The notes below the pieces were generated by a model. It was not told the DNA's origin and made no database searches. It saw only the letters and a list, made by a program, of their open reading frames with translations. Shown in pieces: positions 20,495 to 31,300 of a stretch of DNA of 42,624 nt. The position numbers and the translations under genes were made by a program. Origin of the DNA: Hydnum rufescens UP504 (lineage: Eukaryota > Basidiomycota > Agaricomycetes > Cantharellales > Hydnaceae). Every line of letters begins with the position of its first letter. Position 1 is the first letter of the stretch. The stretch is from contig MU129257.1 in NCBI GenBank assembly GCA_014904985.1, positions 1 through 42,624 of the forward strand, in the 5' to 3' direction.

Positions 20495-21371
20495 AGCATA
20501 GTGTTCTCCATTGGTACTTGCTTTCCCTCCTACTCATTCTCACAGTGTTACTTATTGTTATTGTGATTCTTATCAGCTTTGTCCCCATTGTCATGTCAGT
20601 TCCAATCTCGTGGTCCACACACTCGCCATCTGCGACCTCGTGGTGCATCCTCATCATCCCCATCCCTTTCATCTTTGTCTTTGTCATCTCATTTCTCACC
20701 GTACTCTCCGCCATCATTCCTCCTTATATTCGCTCTCTGTTTTGTATTTCTTTTTGTATTCTCATGAATGTAATGCATTTATGATATGATATTTGTTGAC
20801 TCTAAACTTGGGGTGTTGAATGTCAAACTCCAAACTCCAAACTCCAAACATCGAACTTCGAACTTTAACTCCAGGTTTTGAGGAGGCAACGCGCTCTGTT
20901 GCATTGAATCTTCATGCCCGTGCTTACCAACTGTTGCCTGATGATGACTGCACTTAGCACTCGCACCATGTTCACTTCTGTTTTTTTTCAAGCAACAAGA
21001 ACTCGAGTTGACAGTCCAGGGAACTCGCTCTGTTGTGTTCCCTACCCTCACTCTACTTGCTTAAGAATGACCAGTAAGAGAACTCGAGGATCTGGGCTCA
21101 ACAATCCAAAATCTTATGATGTTCAACACCTAGGTGTGTTCTTGGCTCTGGCACAATCAACACGACAAGAGTTGACTGTCTGGGACACGTTTCTTGTGTC
21201 TCTGCTTTTGCTCTATCTCAAGTAACAAGATCGCGAGTTGGGTGTCCAAGGAACTTGCTCTGTTGCATTCCCTGCACTCACTCTGCTTGCTTAACCATGA
21301 CAAGTGAGCACACTTACAAGAAATCCAGGTCCAATGACAATGTTCAACGCCTATTTGAGTCCACACCATGC
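20495..21371 (+). other. spacer with AAACTCC run and two copies of a gene-start module
   Basis: No gene. CAAACTCCAAACTCCAAACTCC lies near 20824. Two copies of a module CAAGTAACAAGAACTCGAGTTG, GGGAACTCGCTCTGTTG, TTGCTTAA lie near 20985-21090 and 21215-21330; related copies lie near 22560-22680 and 23560-23680, the last running into the start of the 23644 gene. Confidence 0.55.
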
Positions 21372-22367
21372 CCATTTACATTCTTCCCACCAACCGGTAT
21401 CATATCGGACTCCGATGATGGTATCTCCCATGGCCATCCCTATCTACGAGGGTTTTGAAACTTGGTGACGTTGGATGGCCTTTTTCTTGGTTGTGCCAAT
21501 GGATTGTGGTTCTGCAGGGACGGCGGGACGCATTGAAGTAGAAGAGGCCTTTTTGGACGTCGATGCAAAGAAAGGTTGCGACAGCATTGGCCAGTATCTT
21601 ACGTTGCTACCTACACCTTCCCATTTACGAGCTTTGCACTGACCAGTATCGAATTGGACTCTGATGATGATGTTGCCCATGGCCATCCCAATCTATGAGG
21701 GTTTCGCAGCTTGGTGATGTTGGATGGCCTTTTTCTCGGTCACGCCGATGGACTGTGGTTCTGCAAGGACGGTAGGACACATCAAAGTAGAAGAGGCCTT
21801 TTTGGGCATCGATGCAAAGAAAGGTTGTGACAGCATTGGCCAGTATCTTACATTGCTACCCACACCTTCCCATTTACAAGCTTCACACTGACCGGTATTA
21901 AATTGGACTCCGACGATGGTGTTGCCCATGGCCGTCCCAATCTACAAGGGTTTCGCAGCTTGGTGATGTTGGATGGCCTTTTTCTCGGTCATGCCGATGG
22001 ACTGCAGTTCTGCAAGGACAGTAGGACACATCGAAGTAGAAGAGGCCTTTTTGGACGTCGATGCAAAGAAAGGTTGCGACAGCATTGGCCAGTATCTTAT
22101 GTTGCTACCCACACCTTCCCATTTACGAGCTTTGCACCGACTGGTATCAAATCAGACTCTGACGATGGTGTTGCCCATGGCTGTCCCAATCTACGAGGGT
22201 TTCGCAGCTTGGTGATGTTGGATGGCATTTTTCTCAGTCGCGCCGATGGACTGCGGTTCTGCAAGGATGGTAGGATGCATCAAAGTAGAAGAGGCCTTTT
22301 TGGACGTTGACACGAAGAAAAGTTGTGACAGCATCAGCCAGTATCTTACGCTACACCTTCCCTATTT
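21372..22367 (+). repeat. 249-bp tandem array, four units
   Basis: Units start at CCATTTAC at 21372, 21621, 21870 and 22119, an exact 249-bp period (83 codons). Shortened units of about 60 bases with CCCTATTTATGAACTT continue to about 22500. One plus-strand frame reads through with only TGA interruptions: DSDDGVAHG, LVMLDGLFL, SRRGLFGRRC. The interruptions differ between units as CGA, TGA or CAA at the same site (for example CATCGAAGT, CATTGAAGT, CATCAAAGT). It could be a decayed repeat protein or a non-coding satellite. Confidence 0.8.
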
Positions 22368-23643
22368 ATGAACTTGGCCTCAACTGGTATCGTATTGGGG
22401 TCCAATGACTCACCCCCTCTATTTATGAACTTCGCCCCAGCGGGGATCGTGCTAGACTCTGATGATGATGCCCCACACCTTCCCTATTTATGAACTTCAC
22501 CTCAACTGGAGAGTTAATTGTCTGGGGCACAGTTTCTTGTGTCTCCGCACTTTTACTCTGTCTCAAGTAACAAGAACGGGAGTTGGGCATCCAGGGAACT
22601 CGCTTTGTTGGGTTCCCTACACTCACTCCGCTTGCTTAAGAGTGGCCTGTGAGAACACTTATGAGACCCAGAAGACCCAGTTCTAATGACGATTTCGACG
22701 CCTATTTGAGCCCACAGAGTGTGGAGATTTTGCACTGATTGGTGTCGTGCTGAACTCCAATGACAGAGTCACCCATGCTATCCCTATTTACGAACTTTAC
22801 ACCAATGGATATCGATCTGGACTCATGCCCACACCATCCTTATGTATGATGGCTTTGCATGCACTAGTGCCATTCTGACTCTGCTGATGGTGTCACCCTC
22901 ACCCTTGCTATCTCTATCTATGAAGGTATTCCACAGCTCAATATATGTTTTGGCTCTGCCAGTGGAACAATGACCTTCAAGTGAGAGGAGAGTGTTGAGC
23001 TGGGACTCGAAATGTGTAATCTAGAAGGGCGACTTTTTCCCCTCATTCTCACTATCTCACAAGCACCCCTTTCCTCTGCATGGCTACTTACCTGTGATGT
23101 GAAAAATAATTGTAACAGCTCAACTGTTCATTATGTATCTGTCTTTACTTCAACATACGCCTAATGAATTACTTGTTTAGACCGATGTGTTGGTGTTGAG
23201 TCATTTTTGCTTCCATAGTCAGCAGTTTCCTCACTGAACTGCAACCACACCACAACCAGCTGGCTTTGAGACAGCAAACATGCACTATTGCATTTGTTTT
23301 TCATACCTGCTTTGGAGAGGGCTTTTCAGTTGGCCTGCATTGCGTTCTCAAATCTGCTTTCTTAATAAGCAGGGAGTTGATCACCTAGGAACATGCTCCA
23401 GTGTGTTCTTGGCTTTTACTCCATTACAAGTACAAGGGACAAAACAAGAGTTGATTGTCTGGGGCACACTTCTGCGTTGCTCACTTTCACTCTATCTCAA
23501 GCACCAGAACTACAAGTTGATTGTCCGGAACATACTTTTTTGTGTTCTTTGCTTTTGCTCCCCCTCAAGTAATAAGAACACGGGTTGATTGTTCAGGGAA
23601 CTCACTTAGTCGACCTCCCTACCCTTGCTCTGCTCTCCTAAGC
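22368..23643 (+). other. partial repeat units and spacer, no gene
   Basis: Short partial units of the 249-bp array and two further gene-start modules occupy 22368-22680 and 23400-23643. The middle holds nothing I can identify. Confidence 0.5.
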
Positions 23644-25844
23644 ATGGGAAACTCAAAAACTTACAAGAAACCTAGAGGCCCTGGGTCCAATAAATCTCAA
23701 CACACAGCCGACTCGTCAGAGCAGCTGCCCCTTCCACCCCATGTTAACCATGCCGTTGTTGAGCTAGAACTAAGGTCTCGCCCTCACCAAGCTGCCTTCA
23801 AGGAGTGTACTGGCCCCCCTTGTGGTGCAAAGTGTCTAGATGAAGTTACACAACAAGGCACAAAAAGCCAAGCTTCTCGTCATCCTTCACCTCTGGTCCC
23901 TATTCCACTATTGTCTCGTGCTTCCAGTCCCCCACCACCCATGTTTTCTCGCACTCTCACACAAACTAAATCGCCCTCCCCAATCGTTGCAACATCTTCA
24001 TCCCTGGCTCGTTTTCCCATGGTCGATGACAGAGCTCTAGAGGATGAAATAAATGCCCCTGAGCATCCATTGTTTTTGTCGGACAATGGGTATGAGTCTG
24101 ACAGCGATGATCCTGTGGCAGATCAAGACTATGCAGATGATCTTGTCGATGCATCTGCAGCAGATCAAGAGGGCGTCAATAATCTCATTAATGATGATGA
24201 TGACGATGATCTGGATGAGGAGGTTGTGTCCTCCATGATGACAGGGGGTCGCTTCACCCGGGAACAAGTGCTAGAGGTCAAGGGTCTCGCCAATGACCTG
24301 ATGGCAGGTCTTAGGCATCACGCGAAGGCCTGGGAACATCCTCTTGATGCCGTGATGCAGATTGTGAATTTGGTCATTGCCACTAAGGAGCGGCGGGCTG
24401 GTGGCAATGCATGGAATGCATACCAGAATGCATTTCCTGAAGATCCTGAGAAGGCAACTCATAAGTAATACATTATCTCTCTTCACTCCAGACATCTTTC
24501 TAACATTCACGGCCTTTCCAGGACCATGTCATGAATATGTGGCAGAGGTGATCAAGCCAACATATCTTGCCCTCATTTCTGAACATGGGGGTCGCAATCC
24601 GAGGCATGGAAATGAAAGGCGAAGGAGCTGGTAGCAGAGCACACAAACGCAAAGTCGTGACTGCCCAGAAGATCTCATTGAATGCAGCTGAGTTAGGGAG
24701 CCAGATGAAGAGCCTGAACAAGAGATGGTCTGACGATGTTAAATGGGGTGCCAAGCTCAATATGCACATTATGTACATCATCATATCTGGGAATCCCAAC
24801 ATTGCTGCATCCAAACATAACACAATGGTGTGTGGGACGAGTGCCATGCAAAAATGGTGTAAAGCGGAATTACCAGTCCAAACATCGCTTCTACCAAAAA
24901 TTCATTCATACATCATTGCCACAGAGGGGCTAACGGGAATACAGCCAACACAAGCCCCAAAGCGGATGCCCCCTGACATGCATGCCAAGTGGACCGTGTG
25001 TACAGCTGAGCTCACACGGCTTTTTGAGGAATGTAGTGGAGCAACTGTTGGATCGAAGTTTCCTTGGGGCACGATCCCTGCATTCCTTATATGACATCAC
25101 CTATGGATCAAAAACTGGCCTGCGACCCAAGAGTTTCCTGATATGCTTGGATTTACTGTCTCTTCTGTAAGAATGGAGCACTGGACCAACCTGTGGAACC
25201 AACTGTTCACTGTGGATGATAACAAACGTCTCACTGTGAAATGGCTTGAACCACCAGAAGATCAGGCTCTACAGCCAACAACAATGCTTGTCCATAATAG
25301 TGATGACTTGACATTACGTGTCACAGATTGGGAGGGCGAGGTTGCTAAGAAGAAACCATCAGCTAAAGATGGGTCTGTTCCATCTGAGCAAGGTGGAACT
25401 TCGGGGGATCCAAATCCAGATGATGGGGCTGATGGGACTACTAGGCCAAACCCCAAGAGGAGGAGGAAAAATGAGGTCGCAGATGGGAGTGGAACTAGAA
25501 GGGGGGCAAAGAGGAAGAAGGTGGTCTCAAATCCGATCATAGAAGATGAAGATGAGGGCCCTCAGGCCATGTCCACTCACTCAATAGGCCCAGCATTGTC
25601 ATCTACCTCTACTCCACCATCCTCATTGCCCGTGTTTGGAGTTGGCACTATGGGCCCCCCAATGGCTGATGTTGACGTGACCTCGGTGGCGTCGTCTATG
25701 TATCATTCAACCTTCGAATTTATGCCTATGGACATAAATGACTTTCCAACATCCAATGTTGACATTGATTTCTCACAGTTCCCAGGCCTGGATATTTTCG
25801 AGAATCAGGATCTACTACTGGGCACTCCTGCTGGGCTCTTATGA
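23644..25844 (+). pseudogene. unrecognised acidic protein gene, probably broken
   Basis: From ATG 23644 (MGNSKTYKKPRGPG) the frame is open to 24468. It is Pro/Ser-rich, then strongly acidic (NDDDDDDLDEEVVSSMMTGG), then a helical segment with WNAYQNAFPEDP, a pattern seen in large Agaricomycete families of unknown role. It resumes after an intron or shift near 24470-24560 (EVIKPTYLALISEHGGR), then 24567-25094 (LNAAELGSQMKSLNKRW, IVIATEGLTG-like), and 25143-25844 with a nuclear-type basic stretch (NPKRRRKNE, RRGAKRKK) and an acidic C-terminus ending LLLGTPAGLL. I do not recognise a catalytic domain. The basic and acidic stretches suggest a nuclear protein. The gap between the second and third parts contains TGA near 25092. 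Confidence 0.5.
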
Positions 25845-26096
25845 GCATGTTGCTCTCATCCAGTCCACCCTTAATTTCCTTTTTGTTTAATTTCGTTCCA
25901 TAGATTTTGTTTGGTAGATTTTGTTAAGTACATGATTAGAGCAACCTTAATAAATAATCATTTTTAACTATGGCCTTATAATTGACACTATAATTTAGAG
26001 ATAAGGTATCGCTCTATGTAATATTGATTTTGGACAAATCACTAAGGTCAAATTTGATGATTGTCAATTGACATCAAAGAAAATTAGCCCTCGTTA
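25845..26096. other. AT-rich flank, no gene
   Basis: AT-rich sequence with repeated AGATTTTGTTWGG and AATAAATAATC, suited to a 3' end. It ends where gag of gypsy element 2 begins, without any LTR, so element 2 is truncated on this side. Confidence 0.45.
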
Positions 26097-26116
26097 GGCC
26101 AGCGAAATGACCTCAA

Positions 26117-26704
26117 ATGGTACTCCTTTTGAGGTCAGCCCAAGTGGCTGACCAAGGTGCAGAGGAGGAAGGGTCAAGCAGTGATAGTGATAGTGAAAAA
26201 ACGCAGATGGAAATGCCCCCAAAGAGAGGATCGGCCCCACATAAATCAGCCTCAACTCCAGCCCTGAAGACAGTTTCAGATCAAGTAGGTGAATTAGCAA
26301 AATCATTTAATGAAATGAAAATACACCTTGCGTGATCTTATCTGAACAGCAATTTACCTACACCTGATCACCAAACAAGAATTGAAAACCAGGGTATTGA
26401 TAGTCCTGCTACTTATCCCAATAATATTCCAAGGAATTCAAATCGTTATCCTGACAGATCTTTGGAAGGATCAAGGAGTGCGGTTATTTGTTGGTTTTGT
26501 GACAAAACCAGAGTTCATGTGGTGGGAATGAAGAATTGCCCAGATGTGCAGGCAATGATTTGTCAGGGGATGATCAAGTATGCTGTGGATGGAATATTGG
26601 TCAAGAGTGATGGAATGTGCTTACCAAGAGGAATTCCTGGACAAGGAGGAATTAAGCAAGCAATAATAAATGAGCTGCAGAGTCTTACCCCTCCAAATGC
26701 TTGA
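26117..26704 (+). pseudogene. gag: gag fragment with zinc-knuckle-like motif
   Basis: The frame is interrupted by TGA near 26333 and 26702. It begins with a Ser/Glu-rich stretch (GSSSDSDSEKTQ), then KTVSDQVGELAKSFNEMKIH, and has CWFCDKTRVHVVGMKNC near 26488-26541. This is a C-x2-C, H, C arrangement like the nucleocapsid knuckle of fungal gypsy Gag, though the spacing is loose. The C-terminus contains GMCLPRGIPGQGGIK. Gag packages element RNA. The N-terminal capsid region is absent. Confidence 0.7.
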
Positions 26705-26722
26705 ACTGTTAGTGCTTGTAGT

Positions 26723-28291
26723 GTGGTGGATGAATATGGACGACCGCTTTTTCAAGGACAATCGTACACAGTAATGGCAGAACCAAGAGCCAATCCAGTT
26801 GCGAAGTCTGACAAGCCTGAAGTCAGATATACTCCCATGGGTGAGAGGCCCCACAACAAGGTTTCTTGTCTGCCTAAGCATCAAGTCACTGTCAAGATAC
26901 CACCAAGAAATGTAGCACATCCTGTACCAGAAACTTGCCCCAGTCCATCCCAGCAACCAGTTGTGGAAATGGAGGTAGATGATGAACATGAAATTGAGAA
27001 AACACGGCCACAGGAGGTCAAAAAGGGCCCAGAAAAAGAGCCAACACCAGCCTATGTTCCGCATTTTCCACCACCCCCAGTCATTTCAACTCCGTTTCTT
27101 GATGCAAGGACAAAGACTCCATCAGCTGATACCCAGAAACCCAAAGAGAAACATCCCCAGGTGGTGATATTACAAAGAAATCATAAAAACAAGGAACCAC
27201 TCCCAAAAGAACAGCTTCCAGCAGAAGAAAAGACAAAGAATGTCAAGTTCAAAAACAATATTCAACAGGAGGACATAGAAATGGAAGAGGACTCTCCAGA
27301 GAAATGTTTGCCTAAGAGTGGACCAGTATTCAAGTTTACAACAGAGTTTCAGGATGCATGCGAAGACAAGGAAGTAGTAAAAAAGGTATTAAATCAAAAG
27401 ATAGAAATATCTTTAGGGGACTTTCTTGGAGTGGCACCTGGGCCTGCTAAGTTGTTTGCTGCTGGGCTAAAGTTAAAAAGGGAACCAACAAACAAGTATA
27501 GGGACCCTCTTACTGTGAACTCTGCAGCATATGAAGAAGGAGAAATTAGTGAATCATCAGATGAATCATCGGAAGAAGGATCAGAGTTTGAAGGAGATGC
27601 GAAAGAACCTTGGGAATGGTTGTATAGGGCTCATCTGATCCATGCAAAACCAAGGAGGATGTTTGCAGTGGCCACAGGGAAGGTTAATGGAAAGGTGATG
27701 GGAAGAGAGGACGTGTCTCTAATGATTGACTCAGGATCCGAATTGAATCTAATCTCAAGTGATGCCATAGAGAAACTGAACATCCCAATGGATCGTGATG
27801 GAGAATGTTGGTCACTTCAAGGAATCAATAGTGGACCTGAACCTCTATTAGGATGTTGTCAAGATGTCCAAGTAGAAATAGGCGGAATATGTTTCGATCA
27901 TCATTTCTTCGTTAAAAATGGGAAATTTGTGGACCATGATGTCTTGTTAGGTCAACCTTGGCTTATGGATATGGGTGCCCAAATATCATATGGAGTAAAA
28001 GAAGGAAAAGGGGGAATGACAATCCAGGCTTTCCAGAATGGGGATATGGACCAATCATCAGTACTAATGCAAGCACTAGTGAATGAATCACGAGAAAAAA
28101 CGAAGTTAGTCAATTCCATTTCAGTCATTCCACCAAAATCACCTACAGAACAAGAACCTACCAGCACAACAGAAGAAGAGCTGATGTTAGACCAATATCA
28201 AAGAGTGAAAGCCACCCTGTCATATAGTTCACTAAAAGGAGAGGCTCCTTCAATCCCGACATTTGGAAGAGAACTTTCAGAAGCCTTATGA
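26723..28291 (+). CDS. gypsy aspartic protease region
   Basis: This 522-codon frame has a long Pro/Lys/Glu-rich linker (about residues 1-300) and a retropepsin-like domain: SLMIDSGSELNLIS with the catalytic Asp near residue 334, and DHDVLLGQPWL later. It cleaves the polyprotein in active elements. It ends at TGA 28289-28291 (EAL-stop), a stop also present in element 1 at 49-51, before the RT frame starting at 28313 continues in phase. The linker contains PTPAYVPHFPPPPV. The upstream TGA at 26702 separates it from gag in the same frame. Confidence 0.85.
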   Translation: MVDEYGRPLFQGQSYTVMAEPRANPVAKSDKPEVRYTPMGERPHNKVSCLPKHQVTVKIPPRNVAHPVPETCPSPSQQPVVEMEVDDEHEIEKTRPQEVKKGPEKEPTPAYVPHFPPPPVISTPFLDARTKTPSADTQKPKEKHPQVVILQRNHKNKEPLPKEQLPAEEKTKNVKFKNNIQQEDIEMEEDSPEKCLPKSGPVFKFTTEFQDACEDKEVVKKVLNQKIEISLGDFLGVAPGPAKLFAAGLKLKREPTNKYRDPLTVNSAAYEEGEISESSDESSEEGSEFEGDAKEPWEWLYRAHLIHAKPRRMFAVATGKVNGKVMGREDVSLMIDSGSELNLISSDAIEKLNIPMDRDGECWSLQGINSGPEPLLGCCQDVQVEIGGICFDHHFFVKNGKFVDHDVLLGQPWLMDMGAQISYGVKEGKGGMTIQAFQNGDMDQSSVLMQALVNESREKTKLVNSISVIPPKSPTEQEPTSTTEEELMLDQYQRVKATLSYSSLKGEAPSIPTFGRELSEAL

Positions 28292-28312
28292 CTCCCAGAG
28301 GTAAAGAGGAAA

Positions 28313-31300
28313 GTGGAAGAATTGAAGGAGAACAAGTATGTTATGGATGCATTGGTAAACAAGCATGGAATTGCTGCAAGATATCTACAAAATGCATGGA
28401 GATCATCAGCCTCATTTGCAGAAAACAACCTTGAAGCTTGCATACAGAAGACTATAAGAAGCCACTTACCTCAAGAAATAAGTCAAGTAGCCAGTCAACA
28501 TTTAGCCCAGATTATACAGACCAACCATAAGACAAAGTATAAAACAGTGGATAACAAGAAAAATCCTGTTCCACTTGGAGTAACACAGAGATCAGTCATA
28601 CGAGAACCATATAAGGATTTACCATCATTAAATCTTTCCCCATTGCCTACACATCCTCCACAGTTAAAGAACTTTCGATACACCAAGAAATTGACACCAG
28701 AACGAATCAAGAAGATCATTTCAAACATACCTAATGATTTTCTGACAGAACAAGAACTTGATTTGCTTCTTCATGTGGTGGCTCAACAAGAAAAAGGGTT
28801 GGCTTTTGATGAATCTGAAAGAGGCATCTTCAAACCTGAATATTTTCCAGATTACATCATGGAAACCATTCCTCATATACCATGGGAATTGCCCCCCATT
28901 AAACCTCCTAAGGTGATTGTAGCTCAAATGATACAAATGATCAAAGAACAGTTGGCAGCAGGAAAGTACAAAACATCCTGGTCTTCTTATCGTTCTCAGA
29001 TGTTTGCAGTAGCCAAGCCAAAGGGTGGTTTTCGAATTGTGCATGATCTTCAACCCCTCAATGCAGTGTCAGTTAGAGATTCAAGTCTCCCCCCAAACAT
29101 CAATGATTTCACAGACAGCTTTGTAGGACATTCAGTGTATATTGTTGCTGACCTGTTTGCTGGATATGATGGACGACAAGTAGCAGAAGAGTCACAAGAA
29201 TTGACAACATCAGATTCACCATTGGGACCAGTAAAGTTAACATCATTACCTCAAGGATATACCAACAGCATGCAAGAATTTATGCAGACAGTGAGGCATA
29301 TGATCAAACCAATGATTCCACATGAAGCAGATGCATTTGTTGATGATGTAGCTGGAAAAGGACCAAAGACAAGATATGAAGATAAGCCAATCCCAGAGAA
29401 CCTCAATATTCGACAGTTTATTTGGGAATTTGCACATACAGTGGATCGATTGTTTGCAACCTTTGCAGAAGCCAGATGTACAGCCTCAGGGAACAAGCTG
29501 GTCCTAGCAACACCATTGGTCAATATAGTAGGAAATGTATGTTCAATGGAAGGAAGATGCCCTCACCATGGAATAGTTACAAAGATATTGAATTGGCCAC
29601 AACCAACCAATGTCAAGGAAGTCCGTGGTTTTCTAGGAACAGTTGGAGTCACAAGAAATTGGATCTGGAAGTATGCTGAGATAGCCAAGCCTTTAACACA
29701 ATTAACAAAGAAGACCATGAAAGAATTTGAATGGACTGAAGAAGCCACACAAGCAATGCAAAGGTTGAAAGAATTAGCATCAGATTTACCCACCAGAAAG
29801 TCATTAGACATCTCAATTGCCAATTGTAGAAGAGTTTTATGGGTGGGGTTGTATGACCACAGAACTCCGAGGGCAAGCTGTCCAACTCGAGCCTCAGTCT
29901 TAGTCAGTGAGAATGGTGCAAGGTTTCACAGGATGCTCTAAGTACACTAGGTGTAGCTAGAAGCTATAAGAAGGTGGGAGAGGTATGCAGGAACTGCATG
30001 CTACTGAGGTGGAACAATATTAATACCTTACAACTTGCAAGCTGCAGACTTGGACAAGAAGGCACAATAGAGGTCCTCAGGGAGAAGTAGTATGACTCTG
30101 AGTCAAGTCAAGGAAGGATGAGACAAACTGGAAAGGTAGTGGTCTAGTGTTGTAAGAGAGTAATGGCCTGTAGTGCTATGTCAATTGTGTCAATATCCGC
30201 GTATTATGTAATCAAAGGTTCCGGCTACTTGGAGTCCAGGTGAGAGGTTGTATCAGGTCGCTATGTCTGTATTGGATATGCAGTGTTTACCAGATCGCTA
30301 TGCCTGGGTTTAGATTCAGATTCAGATACAAGTGAGCTTTAACTATAGTGGGCTATTCTACAACTAGTGGGACTACACATGTTCCATTCACTAGCTGGAC
30401 CACACCAGAGGTACTTAATTGCACTGGCAAGGTGAATTTACAAGGTTTGATACCAGGGAACAGTCAATCACTATGATTCAGAGGAAGCTATCTATGAGAC
30501 AAACTTCTACTAGCTAGTCCTAGTGTTGGATTTGTTGTTCTACCACACCAGATAGCAGGGATATTTATACCTTTAAGGACCCATTCTAGAACATTCTATC
30601 ATTCCTCCATCTAACTTCCTTACCATTCTAGAGGTTTCTATCGCAATCTAATATTCCATCCCTTGTTCTTTCTAGGACCTTCTCCACTTTTCTGATCATG
30701 TGATTCTTTTCACAGCCGCGTTTCCTAGACCCCTAAATGCATAAATCAGATCCTCTCTTTTACTTTATCCTTCTACACCAATGTTAAGCCCCTGAGCGAA
30801 AGAACCTCTGATTATGGTTTGGTTACCCTTGCAGTAGACAGTTCAGTTATAGCAGTGGGGTGGATTGAATACCAGACTTTAAAAGAAGGTATATTCCCCC
30901 TTATGTTTGGCTCAATCACCAATAATGATGCAGAGTCAAGGTATTCACAACCTCAGTTAGAGCTGAAAGGTTTATACAAAGCCCTAATGGCACAGAGAAA
31001 TGATTTATGGGGCATTCACTTCAAGGTAGAAGTAGATGCAAAGTTCTTGAAACAGACTATCAATATTCCAGGGCTACCTAATCAGGTGATGTCAAGATGG
31101 ATTTTGTATATACAATTGTTCGACTTTGAACTGATGCATGTACTGGCTATGAGACATGTGGGACCGGATGGTTTATCGCAACGGCTGAAGGATGGGAATG
31201 ATACGGATGATACAGAAGAAGAGCTTGAGGTCGCGGAGTCAGGCCATTTTCTTTCTGGACCACGGTACCTTGCAGAATGGGAAGAAGAGCAAGGGCAGCT

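Noticed and set aside
29246..29885. Minus-strand open frames over the RT
   Set aside because: They are antisense shadows of a clear RT and have no recognisable motif.
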